A stretch of 64,000 nt of DNA from Enterococcus xiangfangensis (GTDB lineage Bacteria > Bacillota > Bacilli > Lactobacillales > Enterococcaceae): NCBI RefSeq assembly GCF_005405365.1, contig NZ_BJDX01000006.1:62001-126000 (forward strand). The letters are read 5' to 3'. The translations under genes were made by a program, and so were the position numbers. Shown here piece by piece: positions 27,379 through 36,018 of this stretch. The notes under the pieces were generated by a model. It did not search any database, was not told the origin of the DNA, and saw nothing but the letters and a program-made list of their open reading frames with translations. Each line of letters starts with the position of its first letter. The first letter of the stretch is position 1.

Positions 27379-28782
27379 ATGCCATTGCTTCATGACAGAG
27401 GAAAGCGAATCAAAGCCAACGATAAGGACTTGGTCTATCATTTTGTGCTGATTTCATTGCTGATAGTTTTTCTAGTCGTTCTACTCCCTTTTCATTGGAG
27501 AACGTTACAATCGGTGAATTGGCAAACAGTTCAGTTAGATACATTTTTCTATCAACTGCATACGCCATACTTTTGGAGCAGTATTCTCACTGCTTTTTTT
27601 GTATGCGGACTCATCAGCTGGCTCTATTATCACTATCGCATAGATTCTATAAAACAGTTAGAGCACCGTCAAAAGTTAGCTCGTATGATTTTAGAAAACC
27701 ATTGGTATGAAGCCGAAGAAACTCAATCAGAGGGATTCTTTAAAGACTTATCCAGCAAGAAAACCAAACAACGAATCCGCCATTTTCCTAAAATGTATTA
27801 CCGAATGAAAGATGGACTGATCCATATTCATGTAGAAATCACTTTAGGGAAATATCAAGATCAGCTCTTGCACTTAGAAAACAAACTAGAAACAGGCTTG
27901 TATTGTGAATTAGTGGAAAAAACGTTGAAAGATTCTTATGTAGAGTATGTTCTACTTTATGACACCATTGGCAATCGAATTGGCATTGAAGATGTGGTAG
28001 CTCAAGATGGACGTGTCAAATTGATGGAATCGGTCTATTGGAAGTTTGATTCTCTCCCTCACATGTTAATTGCTGGGGGCACGGGTAGTGGAAAATCCTA
28101 TTTTATTCTCACATTGATTGAATCTCTCCTGCATACAAATGCGAAGCTTTATATTCTCGACCCTAAAAATGCTGATTTGGCAGACTTAGGAGCGGTCATA
28201 GATAATGTCTATTACCGTAAAGACGATATGCTGGCATGTATTAGTCAATTTTACGACGATATGATTGCCCGTAGTGAAACCATGAAGCAACACCCGAACT
28301 ACAAAACAGGAGAAAATTATGCGTATCTTGGTCTACCTGCGAACTTCCTGATTTTTGATGAATATGTGGCGATGATGGATATGTTAGGTCGTGATAGTGC
28401 ACAAGTTATGAATAAACTCAAACAAATTGTTATGCTCGGACGACAAGCAGGCTTCTTTTTAATTCTTGCCTGTCAGCGTCCAGACGCAAAATATTTTAGT
28501 GATGGTATTCGAGATAACTTTAACTTCCGTGTGGCTTTGGGTCGTATGTCTGAAATGGGCTTCGGTATGATGTTTGGAAGCGATACACAAAAACAATTTT
28601 TCTTAAAACCCATCAAGGGAAGAGGTTATGTGGATACAGGAAAAAGTGTGATTAGTGAGTTTTATACACCCCTTGTACCAAAAAGGTATGATTTCTTAGG
28701 AGAAATAGGAAAAGTCATTCAAAAAAAGCAATCTGAGCCTGTACCGCACGAAGTGAAAGGTACAGGTTCAGACTTGCTTTGA
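27379..28782 (+). CDS. FtsK/SpoIIIE-type coupling ATPase (Tn916 orf21, TcpA-like)
   Basis: A 467-residue protein with two N-terminal membrane segments (about 22-42 and 60-80) and a cytosolic FtsK-like ATPase domain: Walker A GGTGSGKSY (about 233-241), Walker B-like FLIFDEYVAMMD near 326 and the GRQAGFFLILACQRPD sensor region. It brings relaxase-bound DNA to the transfer channel. The ATG at 27379, seven bases after AAGGAGG, is chosen; an earlier ATG at 27361 overlaps that ribosome site. Its stop runs into the oriT hairpin region. Confidence 0.9.
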   Translation: MPLLHDRGKRIKANDKDLVYHFVLISLLIVFLVVLLPFHWRTLQSVNWQTVQLDTFFYQLHTPYFWSSILTAFFVCGLISWLYYHYRIDSIKQLEHRQKLARMILENHWYEAEETQSEGFFKDLSSKKTKQRIRHFPKMYYRMKDGLIHIHVEITLGKYQDQLLHLENKLETGLYCELVEKTLKDSYVEYVLLYDTIGNRIGIEDVVAQDGRVKLMESVYWKFDSLPHMLIAGGTGSGKSYFILTLIESLLHTNAKLYILDPKNADLADLGAVIDNVYYRKDDMLACISQFYDDMIARSETMKQHPNYKTGENYAYLGLPANFLIFDEYVAMMDMLGRDSAQVMNKLKQIVMLGRQAGFFLILACQRPDAKYFSDGIRDNFNFRVALGRMSEMGFGMMFGSDTQKQFFLKPIKGRGYVDTGKSVISEFYTPLVPKRYDFLGEIGKVIQKKQSEPVPHEVKGTGSDLL

Positions 28783-28910
28783 TTGGTGTGGCGTTAGCCA
28801 CGCCAATCCTTTAGCCCCCTCTACCTAACAGGGGGGCACAAATACAACTGAAAACAGGCAATTCTCATCAACCAATGTTGATGGTACAAGGAATTGCGGA
28901 AAATAGGAAA
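28781..28910. other. Origin of transfer region (oriT) with three hairpins
   Basis: Between orf21 and orf20, where Tn916 oriT lies, there are three inverted repeats: 28781-28808 (12-bp arms, one mismatch), 28814-28837 (arms GCCCCCT and AGGGGGGC around CTACCTAAC) and 28858-28897 (arms GCAATTC/GAATTGC with inner CATCAAC/GTTGATG). The second has the CCCCC-TAACAGGGGG layout of the ICEBs1 and Tn916 nick hairpin, so the relaxase probably cuts there. Confidence 0.75.
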
Positions 28911-28946
28911 GATGTAAACTCAAGGGTCATAGTTTACATCTTTTTT
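28911..28946 (+). terminator. Terminator between oriT and the relaxase gene
   Basis: A perfect 10-bp stem (28911-28920 and 28931-28940) followed by six T, 18 bp before the relaxase start. It should limit read-through from the orf23-orf21 operon into the relaxase. Confidence 0.75.
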
Positions 28947-28963
28947 AGATTGGAGGTTTGCGA

Positions 28964-30148
28964 ATGGAAAACGAAAAAATTTGGATTAAGGAATTGAAAG
29001 AAAAGCGACTGGCTTATGGCGTTTCTCAAAATAAACTGGCGGTTGCTTCTCATATTACCAGACCTTACCTATCGGATATTGAAACAGGCAAGGCAGTCCC
29101 TACTCAACAGGTGAAAGAAGATTTACTGAACGCTTTGGAACGCTTCAATCCCGATAACCCATTGGAGATGTTATTCGACTATGTACGGATTCGATTCCCT
29201 ACCAATGATGTGTCTCAAATTATCGGTGAGGTTTTACGCTTGAATATGGATTATATGCTACACGAAGACTTTGGCTATTATTCTTATCCCGAACACTATC
29301 GTTTCGGTGATATTGTTGTCCTAGTCTCTCATGATGTAAGTAAAGGGGTTTTATTAGAACTGAAAGGAAAAGGCTGTCGGCAATTTGAAAACTTTCTATT
29401 GGCTCAACATCGGAGCTGGTATGGTTTCTTTCAAGATTGCATGGAACATAAAGGTATTTTCAAACGCTTGGATTTAGCCATCAACGATAAAACAGGGATT
29501 TTGAATATTCCAGAATTGGCAAAGAAATGTAAACAGGAAGAATGTATTTCCGTCTTTCGGAGCTTTAAAAATTATCGCAGTGGTGAATTGGTTCACCGTG
29601 ATGAAAAACCAGACATGGGAAACACCCTTTATATTGGCTCATTAAAAAGCGAAGTCTATTTCTGTATATATGAGAAAGATTATGAGCAATACGTGAAAAA
29701 TGATATTGCCTTAGAAGACGCAGAAATAAAGAATCGCTTTGAAATTCGTTTGAAAAACGACAGAGCCACTCAAGCCATGAAAGATTTGTTGGAACATCAA
29801 AATGCAGAAAAAACAGCGTTTGAGATTATCAATCGTTATATTCGCTTTGCCGATAAGGACGAAACCAAGCGACGGAGTGATTGGCAAACCAATGAACGCT
29901 GGGAATGGTTTATCGGCAAAAATCGTGGAGCATTACGCCTAACCATACAGCCAGAACCTTATTCTTTTGAACGAACATTGAACTGGTTACATCATCAAGT
30001 CGCCCCTACATTAAAAGTCGCAAGCATTTTAGATATTCTCAACGGTACAACCATTATTTCCACCATGATTCATGAAGCCAAACTGACAGAAAAACATGAG
30101 AAATTAATTGAACAACAACATCTAGGCATGGAGGATTTGATTACATGA
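28964..30148 (+). CDS. Relaxase/replication initiator (Tn916 orf20, MobT/NicK type)
   Basis: A 394-residue protein with an N-terminal XRE helix-turn-helix (GVSQNKLAVASHITRPYLSDIETGK, about 16-40) and a Rep_trans-like nicking domain over the remainder. It nicks oriT and also drives rolling-circle replication of the excised circle in this family. The catalytic tyrosine cannot be assigned with certainty by eye. The ATG at 28964 has GGAGG seven bases upstream; an in-frame TTG at 28958 is too close. It overlaps the next gene by 4 bp. Confidence 0.9.
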   Translation: MENEKIWIKELKEKRLAYGVSQNKLAVASHITRPYLSDIETGKAVPTQQVKEDLLNALERFNPDNPLEMLFDYVRIRFPTNDVSQIIGEVLRLNMDYMLHEDFGYYSYPEHYRFGDIVVLVSHDVSKGVLLELKGKGCRQFENFLLAQHRSWYGFFQDCMEHKGIFKRLDLAINDKTGILNIPELAKKCKQEECISVFRSFKNYRSGELVHRDEKPDMGNTLYIGSLKSEVYFCIYEKDYEQYVKNDIALEDAEIKNRFEIRLKNDRATQAMKDLLEHQNAEKTAFEIINRYIRFADKDETKRRSDWQTNERWEWFIGKNRGALRLTIQPEPYSFERTLNWLHHQVAPTLKVASILDILNGTTIISTMIHEAKLTEKHEKLIEQQHLGMEDLIT

Positions 30149-30417
30149 GCCTCTTAACAGAAGAATTAAAGAAGTTAGGGTTTCAAGCGTATATACAAAA
30201 TACAGGGAAATATACGTCTCTCATTATTGAGGGAAAACGGCAAGCTGGTGATACCATCTATACCTATGATTTTTACAAAGTGAGCTTTTATAAGAATTAT
30301 ACCAGTCGAATAACTGTTTATGGAGAGCATTTAACTCCTTTTCAATTATTAAAGCGTGTAAAAAGCTATATCTACTATCGAGAAAAATATCTTAAGGAAA
30401 GGAGGACAATCACATGA
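30145..30417 (+). CDS. Small conserved transfer-operon protein
   Basis: A 90-residue basic protein (LTEELKKLGFQAYIQNTGKYTSL) with alternating short strands and no membrane segment. It overlaps the relaxase gene by 4 bp and the following gene by 4 bp, so it is made with them. Similar small proteins follow the relaxase in Tn916/Tn5801-like elements; function unknown. Confidence 0.7.
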   Translation: MSLLTEELKKLGFQAYIQNTGKYTSLIIEGKRQAGDTIYTYDFYKVSFYKNYTSRITVYGEHLTPFQLLKRVKSYIYYREKYLKERRTIT

Positions 30418-30635
30418 ATTTTGGGCAGAATTTGTACAACTGGTTCTTGGATAATGCACAGTCATTGGTATTGTTAGCGATTGTCGTCATTGGACTGTTT
30501 TTAGGTTTTAAACGAGAATTTTCAAAACTTATTGGCTTTTTGATTATTGCTTTAATCGCCGTCGGACTTGTGTTCAATGCAGCTGGCGTGAAAGATGTGT
30601 TATTAAACTTATTTAACCGAATCATTGGTGCTTAA
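30414..30635 (+). CDS. Small membrane protein, TcpD-like (Tn916 orf19)
   Basis: A 73-residue protein with two hydrophobic segments (about 15-32 and 39-55) and a short polar C-terminus ending NRIIGA. This matches TcpD-type components of Gram-positive conjugation channels. The ribosome site AAAGGAGG lies inside the preceding gene. Role within the channel is inferred from family and order. Confidence 0.75.
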   Translation: MNFGQNLYNWFLDNAQSLVLLAIVVIGLFLGFKREFSKLIGFLIIALIAVGLVFNAAGVKDVLLNLFNRIIGA

Positions 30636-30694
30636 CAGATATTTTTCATGATAAAATAGGAAGTATATATTTTGTTATGAAAGGATCCATGAAT

Positions 30695-31456
30695 ATGTTT
30701 ACAAATGATCAATTTAAATCTCTTTTAATTAAAACATTAGAAAGAAAGAGCTCTTCAAATTATTATGAAGGAGGTAACGAGATTGTTTCTAAAATGAAAA
30801 TATCAGAGGTAACTTTAGATGAGACTAACGAGTTTACTTATTATAAAGGATACAAAAGGGATTGGAATACGCTTTGCACCTATCTTAAAATAAGAGCTCC
30901 TTTTGATGATTTAGACTTTTTTGAAAGTCATAAAGATTTGCTTACCCAGACAGCAAGCTCCATATATGATAAACAAGGTGATAATGTATTAGTGGATACT
31001 ATTTTAGTACCACTTCCAGAGAATTACGAAGTAATTAACTTTAGTCAGTTGAAAATTAGTGATGTGATTTCACAAGCTATTGAAGACGCTGAGTCTTTCA
31101 TGAGTAATGGTGAATATCAACGTGCCTTTGACAGAGTTCACACTGCTTTTCATGGATATTTAATTGAAATACTAAAAAAATATGAAATTACAGTTCCTAG
31201 AGACGAAAATCTATCTAAATTATATAGTAGGATACAACAATTAATTGAAAAAGAAATTCAACCTACTGAACTTGCTGATATAGTGAAGACAACGATAAGG
31301 TCATCAAATGGAATGATTAGCTCTCTTAATGAAGCAAGAAATAGGCATTCACTTGCACATCCTAATACAAATATTATTGGAAAGAGAGAAGCAAAACTAA
31401 TAATAGGTATTTCAAGTACAGTTACAGATTATATTAGCGGATACCTTGATAAGTAG
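30695..31456 (+). CDS. Abortive-infection-type protein (Abi_C-like)
   Basis: A 253-residue cargo protein. The N-terminal half is unassigned; the C-terminal half (about 135-250) looks like the Abi_C domain with helix FMSNGEYQRAFDRVHTAFHGYL and the motif LNEARNRHSLAHPN near 220. RHSLAH has Rx4H spacing, as in HEPN ribonucleases. It probably stops phage growth by RNA damage, but this is inference. The ATG at 30695 is nine bases after AAGGA; ATGs at 30677 and 30689 are also possible. It has its own terminator (31451-31487), unlike the coupled transfer genes, so it was inserted as a unit. Confidence 0.65.
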   Translation: MFTNDQFKSLLIKTLERKSSSNYYEGGNEIVSKMKISEVTLDETNEFTYYKGYKRDWNTLCTYLKIRAPFDDLDFFESHKDLLTQTASSIYDKQGDNVLVDTILVPLPENYEVINFSQLKISDVISQAIEDAESFMSNGEYQRAFDRVHTAFHGYLIEILKKYEITVPRDENLSKLYSRIQQLIEKEIQPTELADIVKTTIRSSNGMISSLNEARNRHSLAHPNTNIIGKREAKLIIGISSTVTDYISGYLDK

Positions 31457-31487
31457 CGTCATTAACTGATTGCTACTTTTTTTTTGA
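31451..31487 (+). terminator. Terminator of the Abi-like gene
   Basis: A 7-bp stem (AAGTAGC/GCTACTT, 31451-31457 and 31472-31478) overlapping the stop codon and followed by a long T-run. Confidence 0.65.
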
Positions 31488-31517
31488 CTATATTTTATAA
31501 AAAGGATGTGATAAGAA

Positions 31518-32018
31518 TTGGAATTGAAAGTCTATGTGGCAAATTTGGGACGGTATAATGAAGGTGAATTAGTTGGATCATGGTTTACTCCACCAATTGA
31601 TGAGGAAGAAATGGCAGAAAGAATCGGTTTAAATGAGAACTACGAAGAATACGCCATACATGATTTTGAGCTTCCTTTTGATGTGGACGAATACACGCCA
31701 ATTAGTGAAATCAACCGTCTATGTGAAGCCATTCAAGAAATCGAAGGTACACCTATTTATAATGAACTCAAAGAAATTCAAGGCATGTGGTTTAGTAGCT
31801 TGGAAGAATTACTGGAAAACAAAGAGAATATTCATTGTTATAGTGAATGTGATTCTATGGAAGATGTCGCCCGTTATTATGTGGAAGAAACAGGACAACT
31901 TGGTGAAGTACCTTCTAATTTACAAAATTATATTGATTATCAAGCTTTGGGACGTGATATGGAAATAGAGGGAAATTATCTTATCACCTCTCATGGAGTA
32001 TTTGAGTATTCTAATTAA
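31518..32018 (+). CDS. ardA: ArdA antirestriction protein (Tn916 orf18)
   Basis: A 166-residue very acidic protein with the ArdA opening LKVYVANLGRYNEGELVG and repeated Glu/Asp-rich helices. ArdA proteins are DNA mimics that bind and block type I restriction enzymes, protecting newly transferred DNA. The start is TTG at 31518 with AAAGGATG upstream. In this element it is flanked on both sides by putative defence genes, each with its own terminator. Confidence 0.9.
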   Translation: MELKVYVANLGRYNEGELVGSWFTPPIDEEEMAERIGLNENYEEYAIHDFELPFDVDEYTPISEINRLCEAIQEIEGTPIYNELKEIQGMWFSSLEELLENKENIHCYSECDSMEDVARYYVEETGQLGEVPSNLQNYIDYQALGRDMEIEGNYLITSHGVFEYSN

Positions 32019-32089
32019 CATGGATTACTCTAAACTAGCAATACTGCTATAATAATTTTATACGTTCTGAATTAAGGAGGATTGTTCAA

Positions 32090-33115
32090 TTGGTAATAAT
32101 AGATGTTTATGGGAAAATAACAAAAATAAAATTGTCAGATAAATTGAAACTATATATATCTAATGTTTCTGATGACTGGAAGGAAAGCATTATAGAAGAC
32201 ATGTTACAAGAAATTCGACAACAAAAAGTTGACATGGCAGATAATTTGAAAAGGTATGGTAAAACATTTCAAACAGAATATTCTATATCTTATTTGAAAG
32301 AAATCGTTCACGCCAATGTTGAAGACTATACAAAATATAATTTAGATTCTATTGAGTCATGTCTTCAATGCCTTGTTGATAATATGATATGTCTATTCTT
32401 TGACTATGAATATCAGGATATGCCTTTTTTTGATTGGACAAGCAATTGCTTTGATGGTCGTTTTTGTGAAGAGGATTACGCTGAAAAAGTGATGTATTTT
32501 AGTAACTTTGTAAATCATGATATACAAAATGGTATTCATATGAACTGCATTTATACAAGTAATATGAATCCTAAAGAGCATACTAGGATATTATCAAATC
32601 TAAGTTTTAGAATTGATTCAAACTTTAAAGGGTGCAGGACTACAGACGACTACATTACGGAACTTAAAAAAATGGGCAACCGAATTGATTCTATACTAAA
32701 ATCGGAAAACGATTATTACAAATTAGATTATATTATGAACGGGATATATAGTGATAATAGTTATAATCAAAATCATTATTTAAAGACTTTTACTTTGTTA
32801 GAACTTGTATTATTAAAACCAAATCAGAATACAAATGAAATTGACAAATTACTAATACCTTATCTTGATAAGAAATATGGAGAGGTTTCGAGTGAAGTAG
32901 CAAAATTATTAAGACAAATGAGAAATAAAATCGGACATGGTGATTTCAAAGGTTTTAACGAAAAAGCAGAAAAATTCGCTCAAAAATTTATGAAACACTT
33001 TCATTTTGACTATACAGAATACAGTAGATTAAATTGGGTATTACTTCATACCTGCTGTCTTTTAGATGATTTACTCAGAATAACTATTTTTCAACAATTA
33101 AAAGTCACAAAATAA
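32090..33115 (+). CDS. Unknown protein with HEPN-like C-terminus, putative defence gene
   Basis: A 341-residue protein of no family I can name. The last third has a helix, the sequence LRQMRNKIGHGDFKGF (about 277-292) and further helices; RNKIGH is an Rx4H motif in the setting seen in HEPN-domain proteins. The start is TTG nine bases after AAGGAGG. Base composition is strongly AT-rich, more than the transfer genes, and the gene has its own terminator (33128-33154). It was likely acquired separately. An RNase-type defence role is a guess from motif and neighbourhood. Confidence 0.5.
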   Translation: MVIIDVYGKITKIKLSDKLKLYISNVSDDWKESIIEDMLQEIRQQKVDMADNLKRYGKTFQTEYSISYLKEIVHANVEDYTKYNLDSIESCLQCLVDNMICLFFDYEYQDMPFFDWTSNCFDGRFCEEDYAEKVMYFSNFVNHDIQNGIHMNCIYTSNMNPKEHTRILSNLSFRIDSNFKGCRTTDDYITELKKMGNRIDSILKSENDYYKLDYIMNGIYSDNSYNQNHYLKTFTLLELVLLKPNQNTNEIDKLLIPYLDKKYGEVSSEVAKLLRQMRNKIGHGDFKGFNEKAEKFAQKFMKHFHFDYTEYSRLNWVLLHTCCLLDDLLRITIFQQLKVTK

Positions 33116-33127
33116 TTATTATTTTAT

Positions 33128-33159
33128 AGAGCAATCACCTATTTTGATTGCTCTTTTTC
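33128..33159 (+). terminator. Terminator of the HEPN-like gene
   Basis: A 10-bp stem (33128-33137 and 33145-33154) followed by a T-run, just after the stop at 33115. Confidence 0.75.
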
Positions 33160-33185
33160 TATTTTTACGGAAAGGACGTGAAGAC

Positions 33186-33581
33186 ATGAAAAAAATAAGA
33201 AGTTACACCAGTATTTGGTCAGTAGAAAAAGTGATTTATGCAATTAATGATTTACAACTCCCTTTTCCCATAACCTTTACACAAATGACATGGTTTATCG
33301 TTTCTTTGTTTGTCGTTATAATCTTTGGCAGTTTACCACCACTTTCCTTGATTGACGGAGCACTACTCAAATACTTAGGGATTCCCGTTGTCCTCACTTG
33401 GTTCATGTGTCAAAAAACCTTTGACGGGAAGAAACCCTATGGATTTTTAAAATCTATTATTACCTATGCTCTACGCCCTAAAATAACCTATGCTGGCAAA
33501 CAAATACGATTAAATAAAGAAAAAATGAATGAATCAATCACGATTGTAAGGAGTGAACAATTAAATGGCACACCCCATTAA
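33186..33581 (+). CDS. TcpE-like membrane protein (Tn916 orf17)
   Basis: A 131-residue protein (MKKIRSYTSIWSVEKVIYA) with two adjacent hydrophobic segments (about 35-75) and a basic C-terminus, the TcpE-family layout. TcpE proteins are small channel components that help assemble the conjugation machine. The ATG at 33186 follows GGAAAGGACG; an in-frame ATG further upstream (33144) lies within the terminator and is rejected. It overlaps orf16 by 17 bp. Confidence 0.85.
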   Translation: MKKIRSYTSIWSVEKVIYAINDLQLPFPITFTQMTWFIVSLFVVIIFGSLPPLSLIDGALLKYLGIPVVLTWFMCQKTFDGKKPYGFLKSIITYALRPKITYAGKQIRLNKEKMNESITIVRSEQLNGTPH

Positions 33582-36018
33582 ATATATCGAAGATAATCTC
33601 GTATTTAATCATGATGGCGAAGTATTTGCTTATTATGAATTAATTCCCTATAATTACAGTTTTTTAAGTTCCGATGAAAAAGTTCAAGTTCATGATAATT
33701 TCCGTCAATTGATTGCCCAAAATCGTGATGGTAAGATTCATGCCCTGCAACTAGCAACCGAATCAAGTATTCGAGCGACACAGGAACAATCGAAAAAAGA
33801 AATCACTGGACGATTAAAAGAGATAGCTTACGAAAAAATAGATGAACAGACCGAAGCGTTAGTTTCTATGATTGGTGACAATCAAGTGGACTATCGCTTT
33901 TTTATTGGTTTTAAACTCTTGCTGAATGAACAGGAAGTATCGGTCAAAAATATTGGCAAAGACATTCAAAAAGCATTTGCGGAATTCTTTCATGGCGTGA
34001 ATCACAAGTTGATGGGCGATTTTGTTTCTATGCCTATGTCAGAAATCGAACGCTTTTCTAAAATGGAACAGTTATTAGAAAGTAAATTATCCAGACGCTT
34101 TCACATTCGCCCATTGGGGAAAGATGATTTTGGGTATATCATTGCCCACCTTTACGGTCAAACAGGGATTCCTTTTGATGACTACGACTACCATTTACCC
34201 AAACGATATGAAGATAAAAAAGTGTTGGTAAAGAAATACGATATTATTAAACCCACTCGCTGTTTAATCGAAGAAAAGCAACGCTACTTACGGATGGAAC
34301 AGGAAGATACTACCACTTATGTGGCGTATTTTACGATTAACAGTATCGTCGGCGAATTGGATTTCCCCAATAGTGAGATTTTTTATTACCAGCAACAACA
34401 GTTCACTTTCCCGATTGATACCAGCATGAATGTTGAAATTGTTGCTAATAAAAAAGCTCTGTCTACCGTTCGCAACAAAAAGAAAGAATTGAAAGACTTG
34501 GATAGTCACGCATGGGAAAGCGACAATGAAACCAGTACCAATGTGGTGGACGCTTTAGAATCTGTCGACGAATTAGAAACCAACCTAGACCAAACCAAAG
34601 AATCCATGTACAAACTAAGCTATGTGGTACGGGTATCGGCAAAAAATCTGGACGAGTTGAAACAACGTTGTGATGAAGTAAAAGATTTTTATGATGATTT
34701 GTCTATCAAATTAGTACGACCTTTTGGCGATATGCTAGGCTTGCATAATGAATTTATTCCCTCAAGCAAGCGATATATCAATGACTATATTCAATATGTC
34801 ACGTCGGATTTTTTGGCTGGTCTTGGTTTCGGAGCTACACAAATGCTTGGTGAAAATTCTGGTATTTACGTCGGTTACAATCTCGATACAGGCAGAAATA
34901 TTTATCTCCAACCCAGCCTTGCAAGTCAAGGAATTAAAGGCTCTGTGACGAATGCGTTAGCGTCTGCTTTTATTGGTTCATTAGGTGGCGGAAAATCATT
35001 CTCTAACAATATGCTGGTCTATTATTCGGTACTCTTTGGCGGACAGGCAATCATTGTAGACCCAAAAGCTGAACGTGGCAAATGGAAAGAAACCTTACCT
35101 GATATTGCCCATGAAATCAATATCGTTAATCTCACGAGTGAGAACGACAATAAAGGGTTACTTGACCCTTATGTGATCTTAAAACTCCCGAAAGATTCAG
35201 AAAGCCTAGCCATTGATATTCTCACGTTCTTAACAGGCATTTCCAGCCGAGATAGCGAGAAGTTTCCTGTCCTGCGTAAAGCGATTCGGAGTGTCACTCA
35301 AAGCGAACAACGAGGGTTGTTATTGGTGATTGATGAATTGCGAAAAGAAGATACACCCATCAGCAATAGTATTGCTGACCATATCGAAAGCTTTGTCGAT
35401 TATGATTTTGCCCATCTGTTATTCAGTGATGGCAATGTCACCCAATCCATTAGCTTGGAAAAACAACTCAATATTATTCAAGTGGCAGATTTGGTCTTAC
35501 CCGATTCCAATAGCTCTTTTGAAGAATACACCACCATGGAATTATTAAGTGTGGCAATGCTGATTGTCATTAGTACCTTTGCTTTAGACTTTATCCACTC
35601 TGACCGTTCCATTTTTAAAATTGTTGACCTTGATGAAGCTTGGAGTTTTTTACAAGTGGCACAAGGAAAAGCTCTATCTATGCGTTTAGTTCGGGCAGGG
35701 CGTGCCATGAATGCAGGGGTCTATTTCGTTACTCAAAACGCCGACGATTTACTAGATGAAAAGATGAAGAATAATATTGGCTTGAAATTCGCCTTTCGTT
35801 CCACTGACCTAGTGGAAATCAAAAAGACCTTAGAATTTTTTGGCGTGGACAAGGAAGATGAAAACAATCAGAAACGCTTACGTGAATTAGAAAATGGACA
35901 ATGTTTAGTTTCAGACATCTATGGTCGTGTAGGGGTTATGCAGTTTCACCCGATTTTTGAAGAGTTGCTTCATGCCTTTGATACCAGACCGCCTGTGCGA
36001 AATGAGGGGGAAAAATGA
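33565..36018 (+). CDS. VirB4-like conjugation ATPase (Tn916 orf16, TcpF/ConE type)
   Basis: An 817-residue motor ATPase. Walker A is SLGGGKSFSNN (about 472-482), Walker B IFKIVDLDEAWSFL near 685, followed by MNAGVYFVTQNADDLLD. VirB4/ConE proteins energise assembly and DNA transport through type IV secretion channels. It overlaps orf17 at the start and orf15 by 4 bp at the end, so the transfer genes are tightly coupled. Confidence 0.9.
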   Translation: MAHPIKYIEDNLVFNHDGEVFAYYELIPYNYSFLSSDEKVQVHDNFRQLIAQNRDGKIHALQLATESSIRATQEQSKKEITGRLKEIAYEKIDEQTEALVSMIGDNQVDYRFFIGFKLLLNEQEVSVKNIGKDIQKAFAEFFHGVNHKLMGDFVSMPMSEIERFSKMEQLLESKLSRRFHIRPLGKDDFGYIIAHLYGQTGIPFDDYDYHLPKRYEDKKVLVKKYDIIKPTRCLIEEKQRYLRMEQEDTTTYVAYFTINSIVGELDFPNSEIFYYQQQQFTFPIDTSMNVEIVANKKALSTVRNKKKELKDLDSHAWESDNETSTNVVDALESVDELETNLDQTKESMYKLSYVVRVSAKNLDELKQRCDEVKDFYDDLSIKLVRPFGDMLGLHNEFIPSSKRYINDYIQYVTSDFLAGLGFGATQMLGENSGIYVGYNLDTGRNIYLQPSLASQGIKGSVTNALASAFIGSLGGGKSFSNNMLVYYSVLFGGQAIIVDPKAERGKWKETLPDIAHEINIVNLTSENDNKGLLDPYVILKLPKDSESLAIDILTFLTGISSRDSEKFPVLRKAIRSVTQSEQRGLLLVIDELRKEDTPISNSIADHIESFVDYDFAHLLFSDGNVTQSISLEKQLNIIQVADLVLPDSNSSFEEYTTMELLSVAMLIVISTFALDFIHSDRSIFKIVDLDEAWSFLQVAQGKALSMRLVRAGRAMNAGVYFVTQNADDLLDEKMKNNIGLKFAFRSTDLVEIKKTLEFFGVDKEDENNQKRLRELENGQCLVSDIYGRVGVMQFHPIFEELLHAFDTRPPVRNEGEK

